Below are positions 1 through 5,574 of a DNA stretch of 6,169 bases, one piece after another. The translations under genes and the position numbers were made by a program. Origin of the DNA: an uncultured Ruminococcus sp. (GTDB lineage: Bacteria; Bacillota; Clostridia; Oscillospirales; CAG-272); assembly GCA_902782785.1 (NCBI GenBank), contig CACZOH010000067.1:1-6169 (forward strand). The letters are read 5' to 3'. Position 1 is the first letter of the stretch. Every line of letters begins with the position of its first letter. The notes beneath the pieces were generated by a model that ran no database searches, was not told where the DNA came from, and was given only the letters and a program-made list of their open reading frames with translations.

Positions 1-21
1 AAAATCCTTTATTTTACCCAT
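1..21 (-). CDS. 5' end of an unidentified leftward gene (cut by window edge)
   Basis: Only the first seven codons are inside the window, reading leftward from an ATG at 21-19 and giving MGKIKDF with no stop. The gene is supported by context rather than by its protein. A GAGG Shine-Dalgarno at 30-27 lies five bases before the ATG, and a complete sigma-A promoter on the same strand sits just upstream (70-42), giving a leader of only about 13 bases. Seven residues cannot be assigned to a family, so the product is unknown. The start begins 54 bases beyond the stop of the SleB-like gene on the same strand, but the intervening promoter suggests independent expression. Confidence 0.6.
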
Positions 22-41
22 AAAAACCTCACAACGCGGCA

Positions 42-70
42 ATTATAGCATAATAAAAGGATAAAGTCAA
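42..70 (-). promoter_or_regulatory. Sigma-A promoter for the gene leaving the left edge
   Basis: On the minus strand a TTGACT -35 box (70-65) and a perfect TATAAT -10 box (47-42) are separated by exactly 17 bases. The -10 is preceded by TGC, so it is an extended -10. Transcription should start near base 35, a few bases before the GAGG ribosome site at 30-27. The -35 lies five bases beyond the stop codon of the SleB-like gene. I see no terminator for that gene, so read-through into this unit is possible. Confidence 0.85.
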
Positions 71-74
71 GGCT

Positions 75-662
75 TTAACGGTAAAATACAAACTCTCCGT
101 GCCGCACGGAACAAGGCGGCGCGGGGTTTTTGTTTTTGTCAAAATAAAGTATATCCCCGTACGGCGAGGCGCCGAGCAGCGCCTCGTACGCGGCGCGCAT
201 ACAGTCGGGCGGTATTTCGCAGGGCGGCGCGCCTCCTTCGGCGTTTATTACGCAGACGACGCCGTCGGGAAAAAGCGGGGACGACACGCGGTTCACGATA
301 ACGGAGCAGACGGCGAGCTTTGTCAGATAATCGCTTTTTCCGCAGACGTTTGCGGCAAAGCGCGCAAGGACCGCCGCTTTTTCGTCAAGCCCGTTGTATT
401 TCACCTCCGCGCCGAGCGCTTTTGCGTCCGGATACGAGCATATGCCGTCCGGATATATCCCGTTCCGCCTCTGGTATTCACGCACCGCGGAAAGGACCTC
501 CTCCGAATACACGCCGTCCCACGCGCCGCCGTAATAACCGTTTTTGTAAAGCGCGCGCTGAAGCCGGCGCACGTCTTCTCCGCCGGCGCCGGGGTAAAAC
601 AGCGCCCGCGAGGGCAAACAGAGACCGAATATCAGAAAAACCGTGATAAAAAACTTTTTCAT
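75..662 (-). CDS. Exported peptidoglycan-binding / SleB-like hydrolase protein, catalytic Glu apparently lost
   Basis: The protein has 195 residues. Residues 1-20 (MKKFFITVFLIFGLCLPSRA) form a signal peptide. Residues ~27-83 match the PG_binding_1 repeat (VRRLQRALYKNGYY, WDGVYSEEV, VREYQRRNGI). Residues ~97-195 resemble the SleB/Hydrolase_2 (cell-wall hydrolase, lytic transglycosylase) fold: LAR, then AVCSVIVNRV, FPDGVV, ALLG, ILYF and a terminal FVFYR. In the family, LAR is followed by a Y-A-E-A-R-G-E-type stretch whose first Glu is catalytic. Here the same-length stretch reads FAANVCGKS, which puts Val106 at that position and Ser110 at the second Glu. It may therefore bind wall without cutting it, or be a diverged enzyme. 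The mature part has seven cysteines, many for an exported protein. Start choice: ATG 662 fits the MKK signal peptide; ATG 668 and TTG 680 are in-frame alternatives, and none has a strong Shine-Dalgarno. It is divergent from the DUF1934 operon. Confidence 0.8.
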   Translation of the reverse strand: MKKFFITVFLIFGLCLPSRALFYPGAGGEDVRRLQRALYKNGYYGGAWDGVYSEEVLSAVREYQRRNGIYPDGICSYPDAKALGAEVKYNGLDEKAAVLARFAANVCGKSDYLTKLAVCSVIVNRVSSPLFPDGVVCVINAEGGAPPCEIPPDCMRAAYEALLGASPYGDILYFDKNKNPAPPCSVRHGEFVFYR

Positions 663-686
663 ACCCATATTTTTTTGCAAAAACGA

Positions 687-716
687 ATAAAAAATCCGCT
701 TTTTTTGATTTTTTAT
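687..716. repeat. 10-bp perfect inverted repeat in the divergent intergenic region
   Basis: ATAAAAAATC at 687-696 is exactly complementary to GATTTTTTAT at 707-716, with a 10-base spacer ending in seven T. It lies between the SleB-like gene and the DUF1934 gene and ends two bases before the rightward -35 box. It also covers the only leftward -10-like hexamer I see (TATAAA, 717-712). The position suits an operator controlling one or both divergent genes. A/T-rich DNA makes chance palindromes and UP-element-like tracts common, so the operator role is inference. Confidence 0.4.
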
Positions 717-717
717 A

Positions 718-746
718 GTGACAAAACAAAAAAAGTATGGTACAAT
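718..746 (+). promoter_or_regulatory. Sigma-A promoter of the DUF1934-propeller operon
   Basis: A GTGACA -35 box (718-723, five of six consensus bases) and a TACAAT -10 box (741-746) are separated by 17 bases. TGG directly before the -10 makes it an extended -10. Transcription should start near 753, at or just before the AGAGG Shine-Dalgarno (~755-759), so the leader is very short. A/T tracts upstream could act as an UP element. Confidence 0.8.
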
Positions 747-767
747 ACGTACAAAGAGGTATTTGAT

Positions 768-1262
768 ATGAAGAAAAAAGTAAAAATATCGCTTCGCTCC
801 GAGCAGGTGATACGTCTGCCGCTGTCGGACGAGGAGGCGGAGCGTCTGAACGAGCTTATGTCCGACAAGCCGCTTGTCACGGAGGTCGAAAGCGAGGGCG
901 AGTTTGAATACGAGGACGGCGTTATAAGCATACGGTACGAGGAGACCGCGGCGACGGGACTTGAAAACTGCACAACTTCGATCTCGTTTTCGGACAGGGA
1001 GCCGGACCGCGTTTCGATGTACCGCTCTGGTCCAGTCAGGACGGCGCTGATGTTCTCCGGCGGGCAGAGATACATTTCCGTTTACGAGACGGAATACGGC
1101 AGCTTTGAGGTCGGGATATACACGGAGAGATGCGACAACCGCATAGGTCCGGACGGCGGCGAGCTGTCCATAGTTTACAACGTGGAAATAAGAGGCTCGG
1201 AGGCGGAGCGCACCGGGCTTTATCTGAAAGTGAGGATGAAGGATGAAGAATATGGGAATTAA
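768..1262 (+). CDS. DUF1934 (YwiB-like) beta-barrel protein
   Basis: This is a 164-residue protein, slightly longer than Bacillus YwiB-type members (about 140). It has no signal peptide or membrane segment, so it should be cytoplasmic. The N-terminal ~35 residues (KVKISLRSEQ, LSDEEAERLNEL) are an extension. From about residue 38 the DUF1934 pattern appears: a T-E-x-E-x-E-G-x-F strand, ISIRYEE, MYRSGPV (84-90), LMFSGGQ (94-100), YETEYGSFEVGIYT (106-119) and GGELSIVYNVEI (130-141). The molecular function of this family is not established. The ATG at 768 follows an AGAGG Shine-Dalgarno and a good promoter. The same frame stays open far upstream to base 99, but that part lies antisense to the SleB-like gene and has no start signals. 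The 3' end overlaps the next gene by 20 bases, so the pair should be co-transcribed and probably translationally coupled. Confidence 0.82.
   Translation: MKKKVKISLRSEQVIRLPLSDEEAERLNELMSDKPLVTEVESEGEFEYEDGVISIRYEETAATGLENCTTSISFSDREPDRVSMYRSGPVRTALMFSGGQRYISVYETEYGSFEVGIYTERCDNRIGPDGGELSIVYNVEIRGSEAERTGLYLKVRMKDEEYGN
1231..1245 (+). promoter_or_regulatory. Coupled ribosome site inside the end of the DUF1934 gene
   Basis: TGAGGA (1231-1236) and AAGGA (1239-1243) lie within the last codons of the DUF1934 gene. The first GAGG is seven bases from ATG 1243 and AAGG is suitably spaced from a second in-frame ATG at 1252. Both starts precede the DUF1934 stop at 1260-1262, so ribosomes ending the first gene can reinitiate here. 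An in-frame TGA at 1237-1239 blocks any longer N-terminus for the second gene. Confidence 0.65.
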
Positions 1263-2874
1263 GCTTTGCGTAAAGGACGGCGGATACGACGTTTACGCTC
1301 CCATGGAGGGGCAGACGTGGGGATACCGCTACGGACCGTCGATAATGGTCTATGACGACAGGCGCGCGGACGCCTGGTTCGCTTCTCCCGGCGCGCTCGG
1401 CGAGGCGGACTGGTTCACGTACAGACACACGGAGGACGGCGGAAAAACGTGGTCCGACGAAAAGGTGGTGCTTACGCCCACGGCGGACAGCATGGACCTG
1501 TTTTCCGTATGCGATCCCGCCGTCATAAAATTCGGCGGCTGGTACTACATAGGCTACACGTCCACGATATTCACCGATAACGGCGGCGTCTGCAACAACG
1601 GCTTTGTCGCAAGAAGCAAAAATCCGGACGGTCCGTTTGAAAAATGGACGGGCGACGGCTGGGGAGAGCAGAGGATCACCGCGGACGGCTGTCTGAAGTG
1701 GATGGGAAAGCCCGCGCCGATAATCTATTTTGACGGCGAGTGGAGCGCGTGGGGCGAGGGCGAATTCTCCTTCGTCGTATCGAACGACGTGCTTTATATC
1801 TACTACACAAAAACGTCGCGCAGGGCGGACGGCTCCCGCATATCGCAGACGCGCGTCGCCACCGCGGACGCGACGGACGAGAACTGGCCCGCGAAGATAA
1901 GACAGAGAGGCGTCGCATACGAGCGCGAAAGCGCGTCGAACGACTCTTTTGACGTCGTTTACAGCGACGAATACGGCAAATTCATAGCCATATCGACCGA
2001 CGAGCGCTTTACGGAAACGAGTATGCTCGCGATATACGAGTCAAACAACGGCCTGCGCTTCAGACGCTGCAACGATCTGAAGGTGAACGTAGGCTTCATG
2101 TGCCACAACAGCGGCATTTCGGGCGACGAGCTGCACCACGTCAAAAAAGGCGATCTCAAGCTGCTCGGCTACGCGTACGGCAACAAATGGGGCTTCTGGG
2201 GCACGCGCTTCCACGAATACTCCGTTGAAAAATACTACGGCTTCTACTCGGAAAGGGACAGGGAAAACGTAAAAAGAGAAGTGATCCCCAAGCCGAAGCG
2301 CGAGCCGTTTCCGATAAACGTGATGCCGGACGTTATGCCGCCGCGCTTTTACAAAATGAGATCCGGCGAGACGCTCGACCTCGGATTTATCTGGCTCGAT
2401 TCCGCGTATAAACACTATAAAGAGGAAAATATAACCTTTGACAATTACGATAAAAGCATAATAGATATAAACGGTCTTACGGTCACGGCAAAGCGCGTCG
2501 GCTACACTTACGCAAACGCAAACACGCCGTACGGACTGTCCGCCGAGATACTCATCTACGTTTACCCCGGGGATTTCGACTTCTCCGAGGACGGAAAATA
2601 TCCCGTTTCCGTGCTTCCCGTGAAAGAGGAATACAAAACGAACCTGAAGGAGAACGAGCGCAAGCAGATACGTCTGATAGTCCAGTATTCAAACGGAACG
2701 TGGACAGAGACGAGAGGCGCCGAGCACGGAGTAAAGTATTACGGATACGACGAAAACATAATTTCCGTAGACGAAAACGGCGTTATTTTCGCCAAAGCCG
2801 CGGGAAAAACAAAGGTCACGGCGGCGCTCGGCAGCTTTGAGGTCGTATACAAGGTCACGGTAAACAAGATCTGA
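1243..2874 (+). CDS. GH43/sialidase-like five-blade beta-propeller protein with two C-terminal bacterial Ig-like domains
   Basis: The protein has 543 residues. Residues ~25-335 look like a glycoside-hydrolase propeller: YGPSIMVYDD (30-39), an exact Asp-box TEDGGKTW (63-70), CDPAVIKFGGWYYIGYTS (90-107) as in GH43-type DP blades, and EGEFSFVVSNDVLYIYYT (172-189), where Glu172 is a candidate general acid. Other recurring blade strands follow, such as DVVYSDEYGKFIAIS. Residues ~365-440 and ~466-541 resemble group-2 bacterial Ig-like (Big_2) domains; the second has IISVDENGVIFAKAAGKTKV. Substrate and catalytic residues cannot be fixed by eye; GH43, GH32-like or a non-catalytic propeller are all possible. 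The start is ATG 1243 or ATG 1252. An in-frame TGA just upstream shows that no signal peptide has been missed, which is odd for a protein with Ig-like domains. It is co-transcribed with the DUF1934 gene, and no clear terminator follows. Confidence 0.72.
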   Translation: MKNMGIKLCVKDGGYDVYAPMEGQTWGYRYGPSIMVYDDRRADAWFASPGALGEADWFTYRHTEDGGKTWSDEKVVLTPTADSMDLFSVCDPAVIKFGGWYYIGYTSTIFTDNGGVCNNGFVARSKNPDGPFEKWTGDGWGEQRITADGCLKWMGKPAPIIYFDGEWSAWGEGEFSFVVSNDVLYIYYTKTSRRADGSRISQTRVATADATDENWPAKIRQRGVAYERESASNDSFDVVYSDEYGKFIAISTDERFTETSMLAIYESNNGLRFRRCNDLKVNVGFMCHNSGISGDELHHVKKGDLKLLGYAYGNKWGFWGTRFHEYSVEKYYGFYSERDRENVKREVIPKPKREPFPINVMPDVMPPRFYKMRSGETLDLGFIWLDSAYKHYKEENITFDNYDKSIIDINGLTVTAKRVGYTYANANTPYGLSAEILIYVYPGDFDFSEDGKYPVSVLPVKEEYKTNLKENERKQIRLIVQYSNGTWTETRGAEHGVKYYGYDENIISVDENGVIFAKAAGKTKVTAALGSFEVVYKVTVNKI

Positions 2875-2940
2875 CCGCTTTTGCCGCTCTTTATACCGGT
2901 TCATAACAAAAAACGACCCGTATTATAAAAATATTGCGTA

Positions 2941-2969
2941 TTGACATTTTTGATTTTATATGCTATAAT
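2941..2969 (+). promoter_or_regulatory. Perfect-consensus sigma-A promoter of the surface-protein gene
   Basis: TTGACA (2941-2946) and TATAAT (2964-2969) match consensus at all 12 positions with the ideal 17-base spacer, and TGC precedes the -10 (extended -10). Transcription should start near 2976, giving a leader of about 40 bases. It contains an A/G-rich Shine-Dalgarno (AAGGAAAGGA, 3000-3009) five bases before the ATG. No operator-like palindrome overlaps it, so the unit may be strongly constitutive. The 66 bases before it, after the propeller gene, hold no convincing terminator. Confidence 0.93.
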
Positions 2970-3014
2970 GATAAAAAATAATTTGTTTGCGCACAGCGCA
3001 AGGAAAGGAAAAAA

Positions 3015-4490
3015 ATGAAAAAATTAACAGCGCTTTTAGCGGCGGTCATGGTCATAAGCCTATTTGTGTCCGCTCTTACCGTCGCTCCCGCGGCTCTTGA
3101 TTCGGGCGACTGGGAGATAGTCAACCACTCCTCCGGCACACCGGCTAACGTCAAGATCGAGAAAACCGCCGCCAACGGTATAAGACTTTCCCATGAGGGT
3201 CATTATCCCGCGTCCAACGCAGGTCTTCTCTACAAAAACCCCCTCAACCTCAAAGACGGCATAACTCTCAACGTCACGATCGAAACGAGCGCGGAAGGCT
3301 CGGGCGACGCATGGTACGGCTTCTGGCTTCTGAACAAGCCCCTGTACTTTGACTACGCCAACAAGAACGGCGGCAAAGGCCTCGTTCTGCTTTGCCGTCC
3401 CGGCGGAGCACATCAGTGGCACGTAATAGACGATTCCGGCTTCCATATGCTCTCAACGGACTACGGCGCCGACGACAAGGACTACTATGAAGCGGGCGTC
3501 ACCGTTGAATACGAGATAAAGAACATTGACGGAGCTCTTGCCGTTGTGGTCGACGGCGCTCTCGTCGAAGAAGAAAAACTGAACGATATCCTCAAGTTCT
3601 TTGAAAACGACGAGGCTTATATAGGCTTCTCAATGTCGCAGACCGAGCTTGAATATCAGAGCTTCGTTATAAACTCGCTGAACGGCGAGGCTCCCGCCTC
3701 GACCGGCGACGCGATTCCGATGGAATCCGGCTCCTCCACGACTCCCGAGACGACGGTAGACCCCGACGCTCCGGACTGGAACGATCCCGATCTCAAGAGC
3801 TTCACGCTCATTGACTTCACCAAACCCGAGGTCGTCGGTTCTCTCACCTCCAACGACTGCAAGCTTTCCTACGACGAGGTAGAAGGCGCGCTCAAGGTCG
3901 AGGTCACCGGTCCCGACCCGTACGTAAACATCCCGATGAAGAAGGCGTGGTACTTTGACGGCGATACCTTCTGCATCGTAAAGATGGATTACAAGACGGA
4001 TTACGAGGGCGAAGGCACGTTCTACTACACCACAAAGGAAGTTCCGAGCATGGAGATCTGCAGCCTCCAGATAGACATTGAGGCAACGGAGGGCGCATAC
4101 AAGACGTTCGAGATGGATATGCAGGAATCCTCCTACTGGACGGGCGAGATCAGAAACTTCCGTATAGACCCCGCAGTCGAAGGTGAAGAAGGCCAGGTAT
4201 TCTACTTCAAGAACATAAACTTCGAGGTCTGGGAGGACGACAATCCCCAGCCCGAAACAAAGCCCGAAACGACCGACGCCGCGACTGAAGCGGATACCGA
4301 CGCCAAGACCGAAGCCGCTACCGACGCCAAGACAGACGCCGCGACAAAGGCTCCCGAAACGAACGGTTCAAAAGAGAACCCCTCAAACGAGAACAAGGGT
4401 GTTCCCGTATTCGTATGGGTGATAATAGGCGTAGTTGCCGCTGCTGCCATCGCCGCGGTCATCGTCATAGTCACAAAGAAAAAGAAATAA
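3015..4490 (+). CDS. Secreted, C-terminally membrane-anchored surface protein with two beta-sandwich modules
   Basis: The protein has 491 residues. Residues 1-26 form a signal peptide (MKKLTALLAAVMVISLFVSA, cleavage likely after APA or APAA). Residues ~28-222 look like a concanavalin-A/LamG-type jelly roll: hydrophobic strands such as GITLNVTIET, DAWYGFWLLN and YIGFSMSQTELEYQSFVIN. After a Thr/Pro linker (~224-258), residues ~260-406 look like a second carbohydrate-binding-like sandwich (FTLIDFTKPE, IRNFRIDP, FYFKNINFEVWED). A Thr/Ala/Asp/Glu-rich spacer (~411-461) with short repeats leads to one transmembrane helix (~463-486) and a KKKK tail. There is no LPXTG sortase motif, so it should be held by the helix with both sandwiches outside. 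A glycan- or wall-binding role is inference; no catalytic motif is evident. The strong promoter and Shine-Dalgarno suggest abundant expression. Confidence 0.8.
   Translation: MKKLTALLAAVMVISLFVSALTVAPAALDSGDWEIVNHSSGTPANVKIEKTAANGIRLSHEGHYPASNAGLLYKNPLNLKDGITLNVTIETSAEGSGDAWYGFWLLNKPLYFDYANKNGGKGLVLLCRPGGAHQWHVIDDSGFHMLSTDYGADDKDYYEAGVTVEYEIKNIDGALAVVVDGALVEEEKLNDILKFFENDEAYIGFSMSQTELEYQSFVINSLNGEAPASTGDAIPMESGSSTTPETTVDPDAPDWNDPDLKSFTLIDFTKPEVVGSLTSNDCKLSYDEVEGALKVEVTGPDPYVNIPMKKAWYFDGDTFCIVKMDYKTDYEGEGTFYYTTKEVPSMEICSLQIDIEATEGAYKTFEMDMQESSYWTGEIRNFRIDPAVEGEEGQVFYFKNINFEVWEDDNPQPETKPETTDAATEADTDAKTEAATDAKTDAATKAPETNGSKENPSNENKGVPVFVWVIIGVVAAAAIAAVIVIVTKKKK
4296..4343 (+). repeat. Two tandem 24-base units in the surface-protein spacer
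   Basis: Two consecutive units, 4296-4319 and 4320-4343, share an identical first 14 bases (ACCGACGCCAAGAC) and encode TDAKTEAA then TDAKTDAA. A looser related TDAATEAD precedes them. They form part of the low-complexity extracellular spacer, which may vary in length between strains by slipped pairing. Confidence 0.75.
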
Positions 4491-4504
4491 AATAACTTAA
4501 CGGA

Positions 4505-4535
4505 ACGCCTGCCGGTGATCGCCGGCAGGCGTTTT
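4505..4535 (+). terminator. Intrinsic terminator or attenuator before mscS
   Basis: ACGCCTGCCGG (4505-4515) pairs perfectly with CCGGCAGGCGT (4522-4532) around a six-base loop, giving an 11-bp GC-rich stem. It is followed by only four T (4532-4535). The stem begins 14 bases after the stop of the surface-protein gene, and the Shine-Dalgarno of mscS starts at 4538. It would end or trim the surface-protein transcript. Because no promoter is visible between it and mscS, it may work as a partial terminator that sets the level of the downstream gene. Confidence 0.75.
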
Positions 4536-4548
4536 ACGGAGGAAAAAC

Positions 4549-5418
4549 ATGACGGAAGAAATAACGGAAGCCGTAACGGAAGCGGCCGGCGGGAGCGCGT
4601 CGCAGACGCCTTTCGACTGGAACGCGGTCTGGGCTTCTCTTTCCGAGAAATTCATATCGCTTGCAATGAGGCTCGGCGGAGCGATAATCATTCTCATAGC
4701 CGGACATTTTCTGATAAAATTCATAACAAAAAAGCTGATAACGGAAAAGCGGATGAAAAAGCTTGAGCCCGGGACCGTCGGCTTTATCCGCACGCTCGTA
4801 AAGGTCGTGCTGAACGCGCTGCTTATCGTCACTGCCGTTGCGGTGCTCGGCGTGCCGATGGCGTCCGTCATAGCGGTCCTCGGCGCGGCAGGCGCGGCTG
4901 TCGCGCTCGCGCTCCAGGGAACGCTCGGCAACCTGGCAAGCGGCATCATGCTCGTCGTACACCGTCCGTTCCGCCACGGCGATTTCATAGAGGTGAACGG
5001 AAACTTAGGCACCGTGCTTGAAATAGGTTTGTTTTCGACAAAGATAAGAACGGTGGACAACAAGCACGTAATAATTCCGAACGGAACGCTGACGAATTCA
5101 ACCATAATCAATTATTCGTCGGAGGAGCTTCGCCGCGTGGATATGGTCGTTTCCGCCGCTTACGGAACGGATATAGAAAAAGTGAAGCAGGTAATACTCA
5201 AATACGCCGAAGGCGACGCGCAGATCCTGAAGGATCCCGCGCCGGTCGTCCGGATGAAGGATATGAGCACAAGCTCCATAGACTTCACCGTCCGCGTATG
5301 GGTGGAAAACAAGGATTACTGGGACGTACGCTTCAACCTCTCGGAAAATATTTATACGGAGTTTTTCAAAAACGGCATAGAGATCCCGTTCAATCAGCTT
5401 GACGTTCACGTCAAGTAA
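4549..5418 (+). CDS. mscS: MscS-type small-conductance mechanosensitive channel
   Basis: The protein has 289 residues, close to the 286 of E. coli MscS. It forms homoheptameric membrane channels that release solutes when membrane tension rises on osmotic downshock. A short N-terminal acidic region precedes TM1 (~43-60), TM2 (~78-100) and the pore helix TM3 (~103-137; VIAVLGAAGAAVALALQGTL). Then come the beta domain (RPFRHGDFIEV, GTVLEIGLFSTKIRT, HVIIPNG, INYS) and the alpha/beta cytoplasmic domain, which ends IPFNQLDVHVK. Compared with E. coli, Gln112-Gly113 are kept (Q123-G124) and pore Leu109 is kept (L120), but pore Leu105 is Ala116 and Gly108 is Ala119. The GGAGG Shine-Dalgarno at 4538-4542 is six bases before the ATG. 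No own promoter is visible; expression probably depends on read-through of the hairpin just upstream. Confidence 0.95.
   Translation: MTEEITEAVTEAAGGSASQTPFDWNAVWASLSEKFISLAMRLGGAIIILIAGHFLIKFITKKLITEKRMKKLEPGTVGFIRTLVKVVLNALLIVTAVAVLGVPMASVIAVLGAAGAAVALALQGTLGNLASGIMLVVHRPFRHGDFIEVNGNLGTVLEIGLFSTKIRTVDNKHVIIPNGTLTNSTIINYSSEELRRVDMVVSAAYGTDIEKVKQVILKYAEGDAQILKDPAPVVRMKDMSTSSIDFTVRVWVENKDYWDVRFNLSENIYTEFFKNGIEIPFNQLDVHVK
5398..5415. repeat. Near-perfect palindrome at the 3' end of mscS
   Basis: CTTGACGT (5398-5405) and ACGTCAAG (5408-5415) are exact inverted copies around two bases. As RNA this gives a 7-bp stem with a UUCA loop immediately before the TAA stop. It encodes the conserved-looking LDVHVK tail, so it may be coincidental. 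No T-run follows, so it is not a rho-independent terminator for this strand. Confidence 0.5.
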
Positions 5419-5480
5419 AAAGGCATGGCAAAGAACGGGACAACGCCTGAAATATTTTTGTATATTTTTTGAAAAACCTA

Positions 5481-5509
5481 TTGCAAAATGTATTAAATTG
5501 TGGTATGAT
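5481..5509 (+). promoter_or_regulatory. Sigma-A promoter of the small membrane-protein gene
   Basis: A TTGCAA -35 box (5481-5486) and a TATGAT -10 box (5504-5509) are separated by 17 bases, with TGG before the -10 (extended -10). Predicted start is near 5516, giving a leader of about 60 bases. The A/T-rich tract at 5450-5480 may act as an UP element. The stretch from the mscS stop to here (5419-5480) contains only weak A/T-only pairing and no convincing terminator. Confidence 0.82.
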
Positions 5510-5522
5510 GAATACAGTAATA

Positions 5523-5541
5523 TCGGCACGCCAAATGCCGA
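5523..5541 (+). promoter_or_regulatory. Leader hairpin upstream of the small membrane-protein gene
   Basis: TCGGCA (5523-5528) pairs with TGCCGA (5536-5541) around a seven-base loop, starting about seven bases after the predicted transcription start. It is near the 5' end of the mRNA and does not cover the AAGGAG ribosome site (5561-5566). A 5' stabilising stem is the simplest reading; it is too small to call a riboswitch. Confidence 0.45.
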
Positions 5542-5574
5542 CGTTCGTTATTATTATATAAAGGAGAAAAAATC

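Noticed and set aside
700..745. Leftward promoter for the SleB-like gene (TATAAA at 717-712)
   Set aside because: No -35-like hexamer at 16-18 bases; the nearest, TTGTAC (745-740), is 22 bases away.
99..767. Long rightward open frame continuous with the DUF1934 gene
   Set aside because: It lies antisense to the SleB-like gene, is Arg-rich and low in family signal, has no ribosome site at 99, and runs through the promoter at 718-746. The real start is ATG 768.
2041..2415. 124-codon leftward frame inside the propeller gene
   Set aside because: No ribosome site or family resemblance, and it is fully covered by the recognised propeller/Ig-like protein.
2872..2903. Possible terminator after the propeller gene (TGACCG with CGGTTCA)
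   Set aside because: Pairing needs a bulge across a large loop and no T-run follows.
4497..5111. 204-codon leftward open frame antisense to mscS
   Set aside because: The opposite strand encodes an unmistakable MscS channel with its own Shine-Dalgarno; the antisense product is Ser/Thr/Pro-rich shadow sequence.
5422..5448. AGGC/GCCT pairing after mscS as a terminator
   Set aside because: Only four base pairs around a very large loop; the later A/T-only stem at 5450-5467 is also too weak.
5516..5574. Riboswitch in the leader of the small membrane-protein gene
   Set aside because: A single 6-bp hairpin in about 60 bases, with no known aptamer motif and an open ribosome site.
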